Positions 55,306 to 64,000 of a stretch of DNA of 64,000 nt are shown piece by piece. Where the stretch lies: the NCBI GenBank assembly GCA_025174535.1, contig JALBUN010000030.1, positions 62,001 through 126,000 on the forward strand, written 5' to 3'. Position 1 is the stretch's first letter. Each line of letters opens with the position of its first letter. The translations under genes and the position numbers were made by a program. The DNA comes from Cantharellus purpuraceus. Taxonomy: Eukaryota; Basidiomycota; Agaricomycetes; Cantharellales; Hydnaceae. The notes under the pieces were generated by a model that was not told the DNA's origin, ran no database searches, and saw only the letters and a list, made by a program, of their open reading frames with translations.

Positions 55306-56853
55306 TTATACATCATGTTTCCTTTTTCCCTTCCCCTTATCTACCTCAGGCTCCGTCTCCGACTCTTCATCACTCTCTACATCTGACACCCAATCTTTCT
55401 CATCCCCCATGTCTGAATCCTCATCCAAAGGGGCCATGAACTTCCGCAACTGATGTAACTCAGCTGTCCGACGACCCTCCAGAACCTCCTTCTGTTTCAT
55501 CATCTTCACCAAGTCCACTAGCAACCCCTCCGTCCACCGGAGGTGCTCCGACTGCAGGTTAACCAGCCAGATAAGCTGGCCCACGGTACTATTGGGTGCA
55601 GAGATGCGCCCCATACCTGTACCGGTCGTTGCCCCTTCCGATCCGACACTGCTACCCCCGGCTGCCACAGCACCTGTCTCCGTCCGCCGCTTTTTGGTCA
55701 GATGACCTTCCGATTCTTTCTCTGCCCCTCCTTGTACCACTAGTTGGGGCTTGACACTCCGACTCCGGGGATCAAACTTTCCATCGATCCTACACCCTCC
55801 TTTCCGACCCTGACAACGATCGCAGGACCGAAGGCAGCAAGTTGGGCCAGTAGGCCACATGCACTCCATGCCCGCATCACGACACAAGTCGCATGTTACG
55901 CCAGGCCTGCCAAATGGCTCCATTGGAGCCAGAGCCTTGGGTGGTCTGCCCCTTCTCACTGCGGCCTCCAAATGTTCCCTCTCCTCCTCCTTGTCCTGCT
56001 GTTCTGCTGCCGCCTTCTCCATCTCGCGCTTGCAAAGCTGGATCGCCGACCTAGCGACACGCAGCTCCTTCTTACGGGTCGCCAACACACAACTCTCCGC
56101 CTTGCACCATATGACCCTCCGATCTGCCTCCCGCTTCTCCGTATCAGCACTCAGGTACACCTTCAATGAAAAGACCGCAACGTCAAGATTCTTCTTAGTG
56201 GTAGCAGCATAGAGCTCCACTCTTTTGCAGGCCTCAACCGCGGCTACCCAAGCCATCTCCTCGTAACAATTTGAAGTTGGATCCAGCTCTGCATCCGTCC
56301 CAACATCCACACCCACCTCAGGCTCTGCATTTGCATTGAGCCCCATATTGGCATCCGGATCCACCTCCACCTCCACCCTCTCTGCCTCCGCCACTTCAGC
56401 CGCACCCAACCCAAATAATGGCCATACCCGCAGACGTAACGGCGAGTCCACCACAGTGACAGTTGTCGGACAAGTTGTCTCCATCCGCGTAACAGAGATG
56501 ATGGCGACCTTGGGGGTCCCTGTCCGTATTGGCACACTCGGACTTCCTGGGTGGCTGGTTCCCCCTGCCCTGGTCACCTCCTCCTCTACCTCCATGGTGG
56601 CTTCTAGCTCATGTGCCTGCTCCTCCACTTCCTTCAGTCTCACGGCCTCCATCGCGGCTGCAAGTTCCTTGACCCTGCGGGCTCTCTTGGCCTTTGCTTC
56701 CTCCTCTTTCCTTCTCCGTTCTGTCTCCACTGCCTCTTTCCGCCTCTGCTCCTCTTCCTCTTCCTTCTGTTGGGCCAAGAGCAACTGCTCAAGCTCAGCC
56801 ACGCTCATGCTTGCCAAAGGGTTTGACATCATTGAGGACAAGACCTCAATCAT
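55306..56853 (-). CDS. Antisense ORF of the chromovirus (515 aa, coiled coil plus Cys cluster)
   Basis: ATG 56853 to TGA, 515 codons without interruption, on the strand opposite gag-pol and between pol and the 3' LTR. Residues about 25-85 are a highly charged coiled coil (KEEEEEQRRKEAVETERRRK). About 215-300 is a second helical charged region (RSAIQLCKREMEKAAAEQQD). About 310-360 is a Cys-rich cluster (CDLCRDAGMECMW, CCLRSCDRCQGRKGGCR) that could bind zinc and resembles fungal Zn-cluster domains. A short acidic tail ends in KGKGKRKHDV. I do not know its function; antisense ORFs of this sort occur in other Agaricomycete gypsy elements as far as I recall. It has no in-frame CGA codon and no stops, unlike gag-pol. 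Its likely promoter is the antisense side of the 3' LTR, 118 bp upstream. Confidence 0.75.
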   Translation of the reverse strand: MIEVLSSMMSNPLASMSVAELEQLLLAQQKEEEEEQRRKEAVETERRRKEEEAKAKRARRVKELAAAMEAVRLKEVEEQAHELEATMEVEEEVTRAGGTSHPGSPSVPIRTGTPKVAIISVTRMETTCPTTVTVVDSPLRLRVWPLFGLGAAEVAEAERVEVEVDPDANMGLNANAEPEVGVDVGTDAELDPTSNCYEEMAWVAAVEACKRVELYAATTKKNLDVAVFSLKVYLSADTEKREADRRVIWCKAESCVLATRKKELRVARSAIQLCKREMEKAAAEQQDKEEEREHLEAAVRRGRPPKALAPMEPFGRPGVTCDLCRDAGMECMWPTGPTCCLRSCDRCQGRKGGCRIDGKFDPRSRSVKPQLVVQGGAEKESEGHLTKKRRTETGAVAAGGSSVGSEGATTGTGMGRISAPNSTVGQLIWLVNLQSEHLRWTEGLLVDLVKMMKQKEVLEGRRTAELHQLRKFMAPLDEDSDMGDEKDWVSDVESDEESETEPEVDKGKGKRKHDV

Positions 56854-56970
56854 GCCCCTCCTTTTATATGTCTCCAGACCCCCAGTATAACTCCAACTGC
56901 GCCCAACCGTCTCACCTATTCAATCCACAGACATGAGGCCTCAGGGGCTCAGCCTTAAATGGAGAGATAC

Positions 56971-57497
56971 TGTTATGACTATATTCATTAACGACCAGAT
57001 CCCTGTCCGATCCACTCAGATCCCCATGCATATGAAATCTATACTCCATTTGGAAACTGCCATCTCCATCTACCTGTCCAATTGTCACCGCCGATTCCAC
57101 CCATCCATCTCCAGTTCCGATTGATGCATCAGCATCACCATAGGAACCTGGACATCCATCCCCATTGGACTCAGACATACTCATGTAAGGCCATCGGCCT
57201 CGGAGACCCATCACCGGAGTAATTATTATTAGATTTCAAAATATGTATTTAAGTTGCCCAACTGGGGACTCCATTCCCCAGTTCAAATATCAAATCATGC
57301 CTAGTTCCTAAGTCCAATCCTAACTCTCTAAGTCATACTCCGTCTCCAAAATCTTGGACACCGGTATTAGTGAGGGTGCAGCACATAAGCTGAAGCCAAG
57401 TCCGTTCTGACCCCCACAATGTGCTCCGACTCCGACCCAACCTCTGACCCGACCTCCAACCCAATCTCCGACCCCCAATTGGACCTAGTGCGTAACA
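56971..57497 (+). repeat. 3' LTR of the chromovirus
   Basis: 527 bp, TGTTATGAC...GTAACA. A short purine-rich tract (AAATGGAGAGATA) precedes it and may prime plus-strand synthesis. Confidence 0.93.
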
Positions 57498-57552
57498 CAA
57501 GATAGATAAATGACAATTTTTGATGGATTTAGTTATGGCCGGGGCCCATAAC

Positions 57553-57825
57553 CTATCAGTCAAAGTGAATTTAGAGGACTTGATTCCATGTTTTTAGCAG
57601 CAGGAATCTACCTGCTTTTATACAGGCCAATTATTCTAATAATAAACCAGGTGGACTTCTCAATTTGACAGATAAACCTTTTGTCCACCTTCCTATTGTC
57701 TCCCCTTCCCATATCCACTCTCATCTAGTGGCCCAGCATCATCGTTCTGACAACACCACCTTCCTATTATCTCACCTTCCCATATCCACTCTTGTCTATC
57801 CACTCTTGTCTAGTGGCCCAACATT
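57553..57825 (-). mobile_element. Truncated 5' LTR of the copia element
   Basis: Direct repeat of 44816-45109 but lacking about the first 20 bp on the minus strand (the TGTTATCAG end). Just beyond its inner edge, GGTTATGGGCCCCGGCC at about 57535-57552 on the minus strand could be part of the primer-binding region. The truncated outer edge abuts the alpha-L-rhamnosidase remnant. Confidence 0.75.
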
Positions 57826-57837
57826 CATAATCACTAG

Positions 57838-59020
57838 TTGTACTCGGGAGATCTAACTTGGGTTCGAGGCCTTTGGGCAAATTACACCAAAGCTGTGGGC
57901 TATCTTGCAGGACGGGTCGACACAAGTGGGTTGCTGGATGTGCTTGGAACTCGAGACTGGGCAAGGCTTGGCATGTCAGGACATAATGCTGAAGCAAATG
58001 TGCTATACTATAGGGTCCGTCGCCGTGTGATTTTCTAGTTACATACGCTCAAACTCACCGTCGTCGTAGGTCTTGACAACTGCCGTGGACCTGGCTACGA
58101 CGCTTAATGACCAGCCCGGCGACTAGCTGGGCTCAAAACGCTACGGCGCTCAAGCAGCGGTACAATGAACTTTTGTGGGACGATAGTGCAGGATTATACC
58201 GCAACAATGAAACGACGACACTTCATCCTCAAGACGCCAACTCCTTTGCGGTGCTATATAATCTTACTCTCAATGAAAACCAGGCACAGAGAATCAGTGA
58301 GGGCTTGACGAAGAACTGGAATGACCTTGGGCCTGTTGCACCGGAGCTCCCCGATACGATATCTCCCTTCATCACTGGTTTCGAGGTGTGTTTTATGGCT
58401 GGTTACAGCAGTCGCTTACTGAAATGTAGCTCCAAGCTCATTTCATGGCAGGACAGGACAAACGGGCATTGGATCTACTAAATAGGACATGGGGGTATAT
58501 GGTCACGACCATTTTAAGTGTGCAGTCATCTCTCCTGGAAGGATTCACCGGAAACGGTTCCATATGGTGAGTTATCCTTTGAGCGTTGCAACAGGCACCC
58601 CTCGTTCATACGGTCCCTCACTGTAGATACCGCTCGAAACATGGATATAATTCGGATCCAGCATATACTTCACACTCGCATGGATGGTCGTCTGGCGCCA
58701 CATCTGCACTTACATTCTACGTTCTGGGCCTCGCTGTCACATCCACTGAAGATCGGACTTGGAGCATTGCTCCACGCACAGGCAGGCTTCAGAAGGTTGA
58801 AGGTGGTTTCGAGACGGGATTGGGTTGGTTTGGCGTCAAGTGGCAAGTGGAGGGCGGTGAGATGACGATACGTGTCAATACTCCAAAAGGGACAAGCAGG
58901 GTTGTTGTTTTACCTGAGGAACATGCGATAAATGTCAGCTGGAACGGCAGGAAGATGGATAAGGCCAAGTTGACGAATGTTTCGGGAGGTGAACATGTCT
59001 TTGTGGGTCGTTCTAGATGA
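57838..59020 (+). pseudogene. GH78 alpha-L-rhamnosidase, 3' part only
   Basis: GH78 enzymes release terminal rhamnose from glycosides and pectin side chains. The first exon present starts at TTG 57838 right after an intron acceptor (cactag): LYSGDLTWVRGLWANYTKAV, VDTSGLLDVLGTRDWARLG, GHNAEANVLYY. Next are NATALKQRYNELLWDDSAGL and PELPDTISPFITGFE, then HFMAGQDKRALDLLNRTWGY, YTSHSHGWSSGATSALTFYV and a C-terminal beta domain ending at 59020. The catalytic N-terminal half is absent, replaced by the copia LTR. A one-base frame change lies near 58120 between LNDQPG and SWAQNA. The splice at about 58565/58627 gives TGA where Trp is expected. It is therefore a dead gene. Confidence 0.85.
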
Positions 59021-59629
59021 GAACCACGTTCTGGTTGCTCTGACATTACTGAGGGCAATTGAAGTCTTTATATGCCCTTTGCCGACTTTCCTTGTCTATT
59101 CTTCGATGTGACATCGCATGTCTCTTTTGATTGACACTGGAAGATGGGGGTGTGCCTGTAAGGTTCTTACTACATATTCGCCTGTTGCCCTGCAGCCGCT
59201 CAACTTAGTGGGGTTTTAGTACCCGGAGCCCCCCCTTGCGACTCTCGAGCATGGAGACTATGACTTGTGAGGCAAGCCATGTCGGGGAAACCGTCTTGAT
59301 CCCGATATCTCTAAAATATTCCACGTAAATGCAGACAGGGTATTTGACGACAAAGTACAAATGAAACAGCCTGTTTCCGCTACATTTGAATTTCATGTTG
59401 CAAAGACAGCGCTGCGCGATATGCGTGGAGTAGAGTTGACCCTTGGTCAGATAGTCAACTCAGTGATTTGGTCCGAAACCATCCATCTATATTATAAGAT
59501 CCTAGATAGAGCTACGACGGTGGTGAATTTATAAGGAGCAAGACATGACAAATGTGACCCACCTTCTGGATACACGATAGGGGTTGCAAGAGTGATAGGC
59601 CACAGCTAGCCTACGAATCCTCTCTTCTA
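59021..59629. other. Intergenic, no supported gene
   Basis: Between the rhamnosidase remnant and the 3' end of the CCDC137-like gene. Nothing recognisable. Confidence 0.6.
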
Positions 59630-60609
59630 TCAGGCTGCAGTTCTGCGCTCCTTGAGTTCTCTATATCGTTGAATCGCTCGCTCCCTCTCTTCTTCCATTA
59701 TTTGCTTTTGAGCCATTGATATTACCCCATTCGTCTTAGACACGACTGCACCTCCCTCCTGCGCAGTTCGTTTTGCGGCCCCACGAGGGAGTTTTGTTAA
59801 ATTGGGTGGCGCCTGAACGATATCATTTAACCGTGTTGTGGGTGCTCTTTTTTCAAACTCTGTTTTTCGGGCAGGAGCAGATGCGGGAACAGAAGTAGTG
59901 GGCGCCGGATTGGGTGCGGCGGGATGGGATTTGGCAGCAGGGTTTTTAGCAGCGCTGGCGACCTTGGCAGCTCTCTCACGTTTTAGAGCTCGTTTGTTAG
60001 TGTTACGAGACGTGTGCATGGCCTCGGCGATCGGAATGCGCATCTCGTCTTCCACTCTCCTGTTTGACACTTCCAATTGTGGTCTCTCAACGTTGATCAA
60101 CCCACTCACCGGTTATATTTGGCAAGGCTTTCACCGTGCTGTTATAACCATTTGAAGAAAGTCATGCTCACGGGGAGGAAACAGAGCACTTTATAACATA
60201 CCTTGATTCCTGCAGGTTTCTGTGCTTCGCCATCTTTCTTGCGACGTTTTGATTGTCTGCCATCCTCACCCTCGCCTGATGCATCATCTAGTCGGACCCG
60301 CTTCTCTCTATACGACCCCCTCACCCGTTCAGCTTGCAAAACCCGCGCCAGAGACTTTGGAACACTCTCCTGCGCCAGCGGAACGCCGTCAGTTGGCGGA
60401 AGATCTGTTCCACTAGAAAATTATACAAGTGTCAGTAGCAATTTTATAGCTCACTTGGTGGTAGAACAAACCGCTTGGCGCGTTCGTTGAGACGAGCAGA
60501 AAGCTTAGCTCGTTTATGGGGCCTGATACCTTGCCTTGAGAAAGGTCTGTCTGCTGACTGGTCCAAGGACCCACTGACCTCGATGCCCCACAACGACCAC
60601 GGCGCCCAT
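59630..60609 (-). CDS. Basic coiled-coil protein, CCDC137-like
   Basis: Exons (minus): 60609-60579, 60529-60472, 60412-60202, 60138-60110, 60059-59630; 252 aa. Introns 49-63 bp, all GT-AG, phases close. It is Lys/Arg-rich with KRAKLSARLNERAKRG, VPKSLARVLQAERVRGSYRE, a nuclear-type basic stretch RQSKRRKKDGEAQK and then GESLAKYNRRVEDEMR followed by NTNKRALKRERAAKVA. The tail has MAQKQIMEEERERAIQRYRE. The G-E-S-L-x-x-[FY]-N-R-R-V pattern in a basic helical context resembles CCDC137, a nucleolar/chromatin protein in animals. I give that only as a likely relation. The start ATG is first in a very short exon 1, so the N-terminus is less certain. Confidence 0.68.
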
Positions 60610-60829
60610 AGTGTAAGATAACGCGGAAGCAATTACCAAACTTGAGAGGCGACCAACTTATGACCATGACCATTGGGTGCAACAAGGGGCGACTCTGCAG
60701 TACAACCAGACTCATGAAGGATCCTCGAGCAAAGAGGATGTATATCACACTTCAAGCCCACTGAGCTGCGCTTTGCCTTGTTCCGACTCCGGGTTGGCCG
60801 GCCATTGGCTAGGCTAGAGGATTCCTTGA

Positions 60830-61330
60830 CTGGCAGGTGAAATACAGACTATGTGTATGGCCAGCCGGTATTATCGTGGCTTGCGGCCGAGCTACCAGAT
60901 CATTGTCCAGACCCAATTGGCACTATCTCCTTTCTCTCGTAGAACTTGTATTCTTGCGCTCTATACCCATCATCCTTTATGGCCATGCAAGAAAAGGCAA
61001 CTCCACACATCTTCCGGGGAAAGATGGTGAAGTGACATTCCGAAACCACGATATGTTCCTGTACGAACTGGATACCGTTTTGGCTCATTTCGGGGTCCGG
61101 GACGACTATGATCTCTATGGCCACTCCTGGGGCAGTAAACTTGGGGAGAGGCATAACTCTCACGGTGCTCCAGGACTATAGCATCTGATACTTGCGGACA
61201 CCCTGGCAGTCGAATTATCCTCCAAGGCAGCAGACAATTCAAGAGCCGGTCTCCCTCAAGAGACTTAAGACATTCTCTTAAAGCACGGGTCAGATGGCAC
61301 TACTCATGGAAAAGAATACGATCCATCACA
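60830..61330 (+). pseudogene. Alpha/beta hydrolase (prolyl-aminopeptidase-like) remnant
   Basis: Open to 61181: KGNSTHLPGKDGEVTFRNHD, MFLYELDTVLAHFGVRDDYD, then LYGHSWGSKLG, the nucleophile elbow G-x-S-x-G. This is the pattern of fungal proline iminopeptidase/L-amino-acid amidase proteins. After the elbow the frame meets a TAG; similarity continues with HLILADTLAVELSSKAAD and then another stop. The 5' oxyanion region is not recognisable and no introns rescue the breaks. Confidence 0.7.
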
Positions 61331-63629
61331 AAGAAAGGGGGCTTTTCCTTAAGGTTGTGGGCGGCTTTTGACAGCGTAAATCAATGCACAAGTCAAGATG
61401 AAGGATATAAATTCAAGATATGATCAAGCTAGCAACCTTTCGCCACGGATGTCTACTATCTTTGAAATGAATCAACAGAGTTTTTTTGGAGGTGTGTGTG
61501 ACTGGCGTCTTTCACTATCTTGCTCATAGACTATTACCAGCATATTTTCATTTTAGTGAAACGGCCTACAATGGATCAAGTGGTGGATTGATTTGACACG
61601 ATCATTCCATCGCTTCACACTAGGCATCTTCGTGCTCGCCCGGTGCCTGCTAATGAATTACATGAAATCACTGCGTGTGAACGATGGTGTCTGAAATTTT
61701 AGTGTTATTCACGCCGTTCCTTAGTCTCCGCGACGTCGAGAGAACCCCGCAGGCACCGACAGGAGCGGCAAGGCCAATTTCGTGCAGTTTATCGCTTACA
61801 TATCTCACTAGGAAGTCATGTTGATATGGGTATTGACGGGTCTTTGGAGTGTGGTGTTTCTTGTTGCCCTGGAGGATCTGTGCCAATTGGGACGTATTGT
61901 ACCGATTTGGGAGGTGGTGATGGTAGGGACGATTGTAGGTATGTGTAGCGTGTTGTTAATCTAGTAAAGCAGCAACTTAGTAAACACACGCAAAGCACTT
62001 ATCTCGCCTATCTGGACTTCCTTTCAGCAGGTAAATGCGTCTGTTATATGGCCGATTGTCACATGCCCAATGTGTATGCTTGCGTGCAGACCCACAAGTC
62101 GTCATACCTAGCACCCTACCTTTTATCTGTCTGCTGTTTCACGTGAAATGGTATGATCCCTTCCATGGGTGATCTATAAAATTACTTACACGGATTTCAG
62201 GAAGACCCATGGCTATTCTTGGACGCAAAGGTGCCATGCTGCTGGGTCTCACGTTGTTTAGTACGGCCATTCTACTCGTTTTTACTGCGCATCACTCCTG
62301 TGCAGGGAAAGCAGTGGAACACTGTTGTGTGGCCTTGCGCCTTCAAAGGATATGTTGATTTTGGCGCGTGCGATTGCCGGAATGGTGAGTACGGTTGCCT
62401 GTGTGCGAATCTGCTTATTAAAAAGTGCGTGTCAGGGGGGATGCCGTGATGACTGATACGTCGATTGGGACGACATGAGTTGATTCATCTGATAGCATGT
62501 TGAGGGCGCATATCCAATTTTCCACATGTCCATGGTGCTGCAACTACATCACATCGCTCCTATTCACATGCTCCACGCCCTCATCATCCCACCTTGTTTT
62601 ACCCTCCCTAGTCGCTTTCAGTGTGCCATGCTCTTCCTAGAAGAATGCATTTTGCAAACGCAAGGAGACTTCACCTTAGGGCACGGGCGTCCAACGTGTC
62701 CCACGTGATAGTCGGGCGCATAATTGGAAGGATCTGCTGCAGAAGATGTTGAATCGGCTCAAGAATGAGAATGCAGCAATTCTCAGAAGACTGCGGGAGC
62801 TGGAGGTACGAAGCACATCAAACCCCGCTCTGCCATTCATTCCTCACACACCCTGTACTGCACACGTAGCAGCGCCAAATCTCACTAGTGGTCCAACAGC
62901 TGCCCTTTGCTCAGCTTGCGTCTACGATGCCGATATGGATGAACGTCTTGTTACAGCCCTACGGTAGGGCTTTGCGGCGAGTATGAAAACATAAATCTCT
63001 ACAATCAAATGCACAGGGGGCGTATTGTCCGAGCATCGTGATGATGGACTACGCGACCGCATTGCAGGTGATCCTGTATTTGATACACGGGGGAGAGGAC
63101 CAAAGAAGATCATTCAATCCACCACACTACGAAATCGGATTCAAACATTCAAACCGCCAACGGAACTGCATCGATCTCCATCCGTTCCTTCCCGCACCTG
63201 CATACCATCCAAGGTCTTTCGGATCAGTGATCAGTAAGATTCGACATACTTGGCCATCACGTGACTCGAGAAGACGCTTCCTCACGTCCCATCGATTCTG
63301 GTCAGAGTCCCATTTCGTATGTCTTGACACCGGGGTTATGCTTGCTGAAATGCGCTTTTAAGCATAGATCACCGCGCTAGGATGAGGAGCGTTGGATGTG
63401 TGGGGACGCCCATACGTGGTCGCATCTCAAGACTCGAGACTATCCCATTGATGCTGGATGTCGCATTCAACTGTTTAGGATGTCCTCCACAATGCGCCAT
63501 AGGACAGTCTCGAGCCCTTTCCCCAACTGGAAGGCGAGGGCGGGAGAATGAGGATGCCGGCTCAGTGAGTGCCGGCGCACGGTGTCATCCCTCATCCTGA
63601 TGAAGCATTCTGCAGCCGGGCAACGCCAA
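61331..63629. other. Decayed region, no intact gene
   Basis: Contains scattered hydrophobic open segments. One at about 62208-62300 (GRPMAILGRKGAMLLGLTLF, then STAILLVF) resembles the loop 2-3 and helix 3 of MFS transporters, so a dead transporter is possible. A charged helical piece (MLNRLKNENAAILRRLRELE, about 62746-62805) and an open stretch at 63038-63361 have no partners. I support no gene. Confidence 0.4.
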
Positions 63630-63872
63630 GCGTATTCCTCTGCACGCTTGACCCTCCCCTCGGTAAATAATAATTGCGCATTTGTCTGGTTCAGCTGGCA
63701 GACATGGATCCTCTTGAGCTCTACCCCGATGTGTGTGCTAAGAATTTGCAAGCCATATTCTTAGCACGCACATCGGGGTAGAGCTCAAGAGGATCCATGT
63801 CTTCCAGCTGAACCAGACAAATGCGCAATTATTATTTACCGAGGAGAGGGTCAAGCGTGCGGAGGAATACGC
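63630..63872. repeat. 116-bp near-perfect inverted repeat with 11-bp loop
   Basis: Left arm 63630-63745, loop 63746-63756, right arm 63757-63872, with only a few mismatches. A 36-bp direct copy of the loop and start of the right arm (63743-63778) follows at 63875-63910. The minus-strand open frame (THIGVELKRIHVCQLNQTNA) runs through the left arm and is mirrored in the right arm. Confidence 0.85.
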
Positions 63873-64000
63873 ATAATTTGCAAGCCATATTCTTAGCACG
63901 CACATCGGGGTTGTAGAGTTGTTCTAGGGTCACTAGGGTTGAGGAAAAAAACACCCCTCCCCTAGCTCCCCTAGTTAGGGACAGCCAATGGCTGCCCTGG

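Larger units (their letters stand above)
49770..57497 (+). mobile_element. Structurally complete Ty3/gypsy chromovirus (7.7 kb)
   Basis: Two 527-bp LTRs (49770-50296 and 56971-57497) in direct orientation. The element is flanked by the 5-bp duplication CAAGA (49765-49769, 57498-57502). Inside, in order on the plus strand: gag, protease, RT, RNase H, integrase, chromodomain. An antisense ORF sits between pol and the 3' LTR. It is inserted in the 5' leader of the copia element just upstream of copia gag. Gag and pol carry premature stops, so this copy cannot make its own enzymes, but its structure and duplication show it entered as a whole and fairly recently. Confidence 0.95.

Noticed and set aside
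56336..56890. Plus-strand 184-codon frame within the chromovirus
   Set aside because: Opposite the longer antisense ORF; composition mirrors its coiled-coil codons and no domain is seen.
62208..62449. MFS transporter gene
   Set aside because: Only one short stretch resembles the loop 2-3 region; the motif Asp is absent, neighbouring frames are broken and no other helices could be joined.

Overview
The window is nuclear DNA of a filamentous basidiomycete, almost certainly an Agaricomycete. The evidence is many 47-65 bp introns with GT(R)NGT...YAG ends, a tRNA-Lys with a short intron, and gene families typical of mushrooms: NACHT-WD40 proteins, BTB proteins, DUF6699, PL14, small thaumatin-like proteins and Git3-like receptors. 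CpG-driven decay in the transposons also fits. Gene models were built by hand from reading frames, splice signals and family motifs, and exon sums were checked for phase.

Layout. 1-2785: decayed NACHT-WD40 gene. 4181-5075 (-): CRIB-motif protein. 6236-7321 (+): intronless hypothetical. 9061-10249 (+) and 20429-21382 (+): two BTB/POZ paralogues. 11487-13435 (+): acidic/Arg-rich protein with a DUF6699 domain. 18136-19418 (+): CaaX prenyl protease RCE1. 21916-22990 (-): polysaccharide lyase 14. Then a run of minus-strand genes: JmjN/JmjC/ePHD histone demethylase (24442-28308), thaumatin-like protein (28862-29844), Kelch protein of the KLHDC4/Kel3 type (31123-33954, three apparent GC-AG introns), tRNA-Lys (34268-34353) and a seven-helix receptor (34780-37284, two 7-nt microexons).

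38361-57837 is a transposon nest of about 19 kb: head-to-head LTR-like arms, a MITE family (one copy inside another), a DNA element with long terminal inverted repeats split by a solo LTR, a broken and internally inverted Ty1/copia element, and a structurally complete Ty3/gypsy chromovirus (49770-57497) with matching LTRs and target-site duplication. The chromovirus gag and pol carry 17 premature stops, nearly all CGA to TGA. They are joined by a slippery A7 motif typical of -1 frameshifting. An antisense 515-codon ORF in the same element is fully open. The right edge of the nest cuts the 5' half off a GH78 alpha-L-rhamnosidase gene (57838-59020).

59630-60609 (-) is a CCDC137-like basic protein. 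The rest is decayed: an alpha/beta hydrolase remnant, a possible transporter remnant, and a near-perfect 116-bp inverted repeat at 63630-63872.

The host genes are not an operon or an obvious pathway cluster. The most unusual material is the chromovirus (frameshift signal, CpG decay and intact antisense ORF) and the non-canonical splicing in the Kelch and receptor genes.
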